Source: Ruminococcaceae bacterium OttesenSCG-928-A16 (GTDB taxonomy: Bacteria > Bacillota > Clostridia > Oscillospirales > Ruminococcaceae). From it: DNA of 32,411 nucleotides. The stretch covers positions 1 through 32,411 of the forward strand of contig JAJDJP010000023.1 in NCBI GenBank assembly GCA_030267215.1, in the 5' to 3' direction. The notes beneath the pieces are model-generated. The model was not told the DNA's origin. It made no database searches and worked only from the letters and a program-made list of their open reading frames with translations. Every line of letters begins with the position of its first letter. Position 1 is the stretch's first letter. Below, one piece after another: positions 30,780-32,411 of the stretch. Made by a program: the position numbers and the translations under genes.

Positions 30780-30805
30780 CGGCCAGCCACACTTACCACA
30801 ATAGC

Positions 30806-30845
30806 AAAGCCCCTGCTTTTACAAAAAGCAGGGGCTTTATTTTTT
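30806..30845 (+). terminator. Terminator of the kinase-like gene
   Basis: A perfect 15-bp stem (30806-30820 with 30824-30838), 3-nt loop, then ATTTTTT. On the minus strand there is no good T-tract, so it serves mainly the plus-strand gene; it overlaps the end of the convergent GntR gene. Confidence 0.85.
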
Positions 30846-31539
30846 ATTGTTTTATATTCAGTTCCAGGTCGTCGATAATGCGCTGGATATGGTCGCGCAT
30901 AAACTGTTCTCCCTCTTGGGCATTGCGCTGCTGCAGCGCACGCATAATATTACTGTGGGGCTCCACGGCATTCAACACATTTTGCTGCAGCTGAAACGTT
31001 TTACCACGAAAGCTTTGGATAAATTCACTCATCCGTTTGTTGATGGAGATAAGCAGCTTGTTATAGCTTTTTTCAATAATTTGGTTATGGAAGCGCTCGT
31101 CGTACTTGGCAATTTCAAACGCATTGCCACTTTTTACTGCCCGCAAAAAACTTTGGTGGGTTTTTTCTATCTGTGCAACATCGGCCTTGGTGCAACGTTC
31201 TATCGCCAGCTTAATCGATAACGGCTCGATAGCACTGCGCACCTCAAAGCAATCCTTCAGCTCCACCTCGTTTTTGGCAAACCAGTGGATAATATCGTCA
31301 ATATCGGCTTCCTCGGTGCGGGCCACAAAAGCACCACGGCCGGGCATAATTTCTACAAACCCTTCGGCTTGCAAAATACGCAGCGCCTCGCGCACAGTGC
31401 CACGCCCCACGCCCATATCCTGGCAAAGCTCCATTTCGGTAGGCAGCTTTTCGCCCACCTTGGCCTCGCCCGAAAGGATAAACTCTCGTAGATTATTGGC
31501 AACCTGTTGTACAATTGGCACCCGTTCAATGGCTTTCAT
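30844..31539 (-). CDS. FadR-subfamily GntR transcriptional regulator
   Basis: 231 aa. The N-terminal winged helix has QQVANNLREFILSGE, LPTEMELCQDMGVGRGTVREALRILQAEG and a wing with MPGRGAFVA. The C-terminal FCD domain (about 85-225) has its likely metal ligands in DERFHNQII, EPHSNIMRAL and RDHIQRI. FCD members usually bind small organic or sugar acids. AAGGTG precedes the ATG. It is divergent from an RpiB/LacAB-type isomerase, so it most likely regulates that gene and the catabolic genes beyond the window, perhaps through the repeat at 31655-31680. Confidence 0.93.
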   Translation of the reverse strand: MKAIERVPIVQQVANNLREFILSGEAKVGEKLPTEMELCQDMGVGRGTVREALRILQAEGFVEIMPGRGAFVARTEEADIDDIIHWFAKNEVELKDCFEVRSAIEPLSIKLAIERCTKADVAQIEKTHQSFLRAVKSGNAFEIAKYDERFHNQIIEKSYNKLLISINKRMSEFIQSFRGKTFQLQQNVLNAVEPHSNIMRALQQRNAQEGEQFMRDHIQRIIDDLELNIKQ

Positions 31540-31590
31540 TCTTTCACCTTCATATTCACAGTGTCTGCCAGGGGCAGCATGTATTATTTA

Positions 31591-31599
31591 AGTATAGCA
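31591..31599 (-). promoter_or_regulatory. Extended -10 promoter of the GntR gene
   Basis: On the minus strand TGC-TATACT (31591-31599) forms an extended -10; the -35 region is only an A-rich hexamer. It lies back to back with the isomerase promoter. Confidence 0.45.
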
Positions 31600-31621
31600 C
31601 ACTTTTTTTGTATTTTTATGG

Positions 31622-31680
31622 TTGACTTTATAAACCAAACCGGGTATACTTTGTAGTATTGTATGACATGTTACAATACT
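31622..31680 (+). promoter_or_regulatory. Promoter and operator of the RpiB/LacAB-type gene
   Basis: -35 TTGACT (31622-31627), 17-bp spacer, -10 TATACT (31645-31650). Just downstream, over the start point, lies a perfect inverted repeat AGTATTGTA-N8-TACAATACT (31655-31680). Its TTGTA and TACAA halves resemble GntR/FadR-family sites, so it is a good candidate for the neighbouring regulator. Confidence 0.65.
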
Positions 31681-31728
31681 ATTGTTACATCTGTCAACCT
31701 AGAAACCTAATAATGGAGGAAACGAAAC

Positions 31729-32367
31729 ATGAAAATTGCACTAATTAACGAAAACAGCCAAGCTGCCAAAAACGAACTAATTTGTAATACCCTAAAACAA
31801 GTGGTAGAGCCTATGGGCCACACGGTTTATAACTATGGTATGTATAGTGCCGAAGACCCCGCCGTGCTAACCTACGTGCAAAACGGTATTTTAGCCGCTA
31901 TTCTTCTAAACTCTGGCGCGGCCGATTATGTCATTACCGGCTGTGGCACCGGCGCTGGCGCTATGCTGGCTTCCAACAGCTTTCCGGGTGTGTTGTGCGG
32001 CCTTGTTGTAGATCCTTCGGACGCATACATGTTTGCACAAATCAACGATGGCAATGCTATTTCGCTGCCGTTTGCCAAAGGCTTTGGCTGGGGTGCCGAG
32101 CTTAACCTACAATACATTTTTGAAAAACTATTTTTGGGCGAACCCGGCCAGGGCTACCCGAAAGACCGTGTAATACCCGAGCAACGCAACAAAAAGATTT
32201 TGGACGGCGTGAAAGAAGTTACCCACCGCAAATTGGTAGACATTTTGAACGAGCTGGACAAAGACCTTGTTAAGGGCGCCATTGCGGGCGAAAAGTTCCA
32301 AGAATACTTTTTCGCCAACTGCAAAGATGAAGAAATTGCTGCCTGCGTAAAGGCTCTGCTTGCTTAA
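31729..32367 (+). CDS. RpiB/LacA/LacB-family sugar-phosphate isomerase
   Basis: Probable aldose-ketose isomerase. 212 aa, longer than the usual 150 or so because of a C-terminal extension after about residue 140 (KDRVIPEQRNKKILDGVKEV to the end). The active-site segment ITGCGTGAGAMLASNSFPGV carries catalytic Cys72, and MKIALINENSQAAKNELI matches the N-terminal strand. GGAGG lies upstream of the ATG. The longer members of this family are often found in uronate or unusual sugar-acid pathways. The divergent FCD-type GntR regulator agrees with that, but the substrate is not determined. Confidence 0.88.
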   Translation: MKIALINENSQAAKNELICNTLKQVVEPMGHTVYNYGMYSAEDPAVLTYVQNGILAAILLNSGAADYVITGCGTGAGAMLASNSFPGVLCGLVVDPSDAYMFAQINDGNAISLPFAKGFGWGAELNLQYIFEKLFLGEPGQGYPKDRVIPEQRNKKILDGVKEVTHRKLVDILNELDKDLVKGAIAGEKFQEYFFANCKDEEIAACVKALLA

Positions 32368-32387
32368 TTTATACTGTAGTCTCCCCG

Positions 32388-32410
32388 TTCCCCTGCCTTT
32401 GGCGGGGGAA
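32388..32410. terminator. Hairpin at the window end, possible terminator of the isomerase gene
   Basis: TTCCCCTGCC/GGCGGGGGAA (32388-32397, 32401-32410) with one T-G pair and a 3-nt loop, 20 nt past the stop. The window ends before any T-tract could be seen. Similar C/G-rich hairpins belong to dispersed repeats elsewhere in this window. Confidence 0.4.
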
Positions 32411-32411
32411 T

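Overview
The window looks like chromosome from a strictly anaerobic Gram-positive Firmicute of the class Clostridia, probably Oscillospirales/Ruminococcaceae-like. Reasons: strong AGGAGG-type ribosome binding sites, Clostridia-type promoters (TTGACA/TATAAT with 17-bp spacing), a complete Rnf complex in the order rnfCDGEAB, an rpsF-ssb-rpsR cluster with a zinc-ligand (C+) S18, an ECF sigma/zinc anti-sigma pair and an N-terminally anchored SGNH hydrolase. I see no tRNA, rRNA, CRISPR array, prophage or intact transposase. This is core chromosome with small repeats and one miniature IS-like insertion.

Layout. (1) 1-4285, minus strand: lower glycolysis, pgk-tpiA-gpmI, with a good promoter before pgk, hairpins and dispersed repeats between the genes, and a terminator after gpmI. 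(2) 4433-5833, minus: an M20/PepV-type dipeptidase, divergent from (3) 6120-8982, plus: an ECF sigma factor, a ZAS-type anti-sigma factor and three small membrane proteins, one of only 54 aa, ending at a shared bidirectional terminator. (4) 9177-10310, minus: prfB without the usual programmed frameshift, divergent from a RING-like/zinc-ribbon membrane protein. (5) 11780-13346: a DUF937 protein and a convergent membrane protein with a C-terminal zinc-ligand motif. (6) 13457-14934, plus: rpsF-ssb-rpsR with a structured leader that resembles the S6:S18 autoregulatory hairpin. (7) 15058-18653, minus: a MacAB-like ABC efflux operon (ATPase, adaptor, permease) whose promoter carries two perfect inverted repeats. 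(8) 18781-25136, minus: the Rnf operon, with a strong promoter, a leader of about 210 nt, an enlarged RnfG with two FMN-binding domains and an unlisted 45-aa single-TM gene between rnfA and rnfB. (9) 25193-26581, plus: an orphan ORF, a 56-aa acidic membrane peptide and a divergent RidA-like protein; the operon terminator has a 61-bp IS3-like miniature element in its loop. (10) 26645-29402: SGNH hydrolase and gap (both minus) flanking about 760 bases without a protein gene, which hold a candidate small RNA. (11) 29690-32411: a histidine-kinase-like ATPase lacking its phosphoacceptor His, a FadR-type GntR regulator and, divergent from it, an RpiB/LacAB-family isomerase with a perfect operator-like repeat at its promoter.

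Functionally, gap, pgk, tpiA and gpmI cover the triose part of glycolysis. The NADH and reduced ferredoxin formed by this fermentative metabolism would feed the Rnf complex, which couples ferredoxin:NAD+ oxidoreduction to ion pumping. The sigma/anti-sigma operon, the RING/zinc-ribbon protein and the MacAB-like pump look like envelope-sensing functions. The most noteworthy items are the extra small gene and the two-domain RnfG in the Rnf operon, the miniature element inside a terminator, the candidate sRNA, and the kinase and RidA homologues that lack key catalytic residues.
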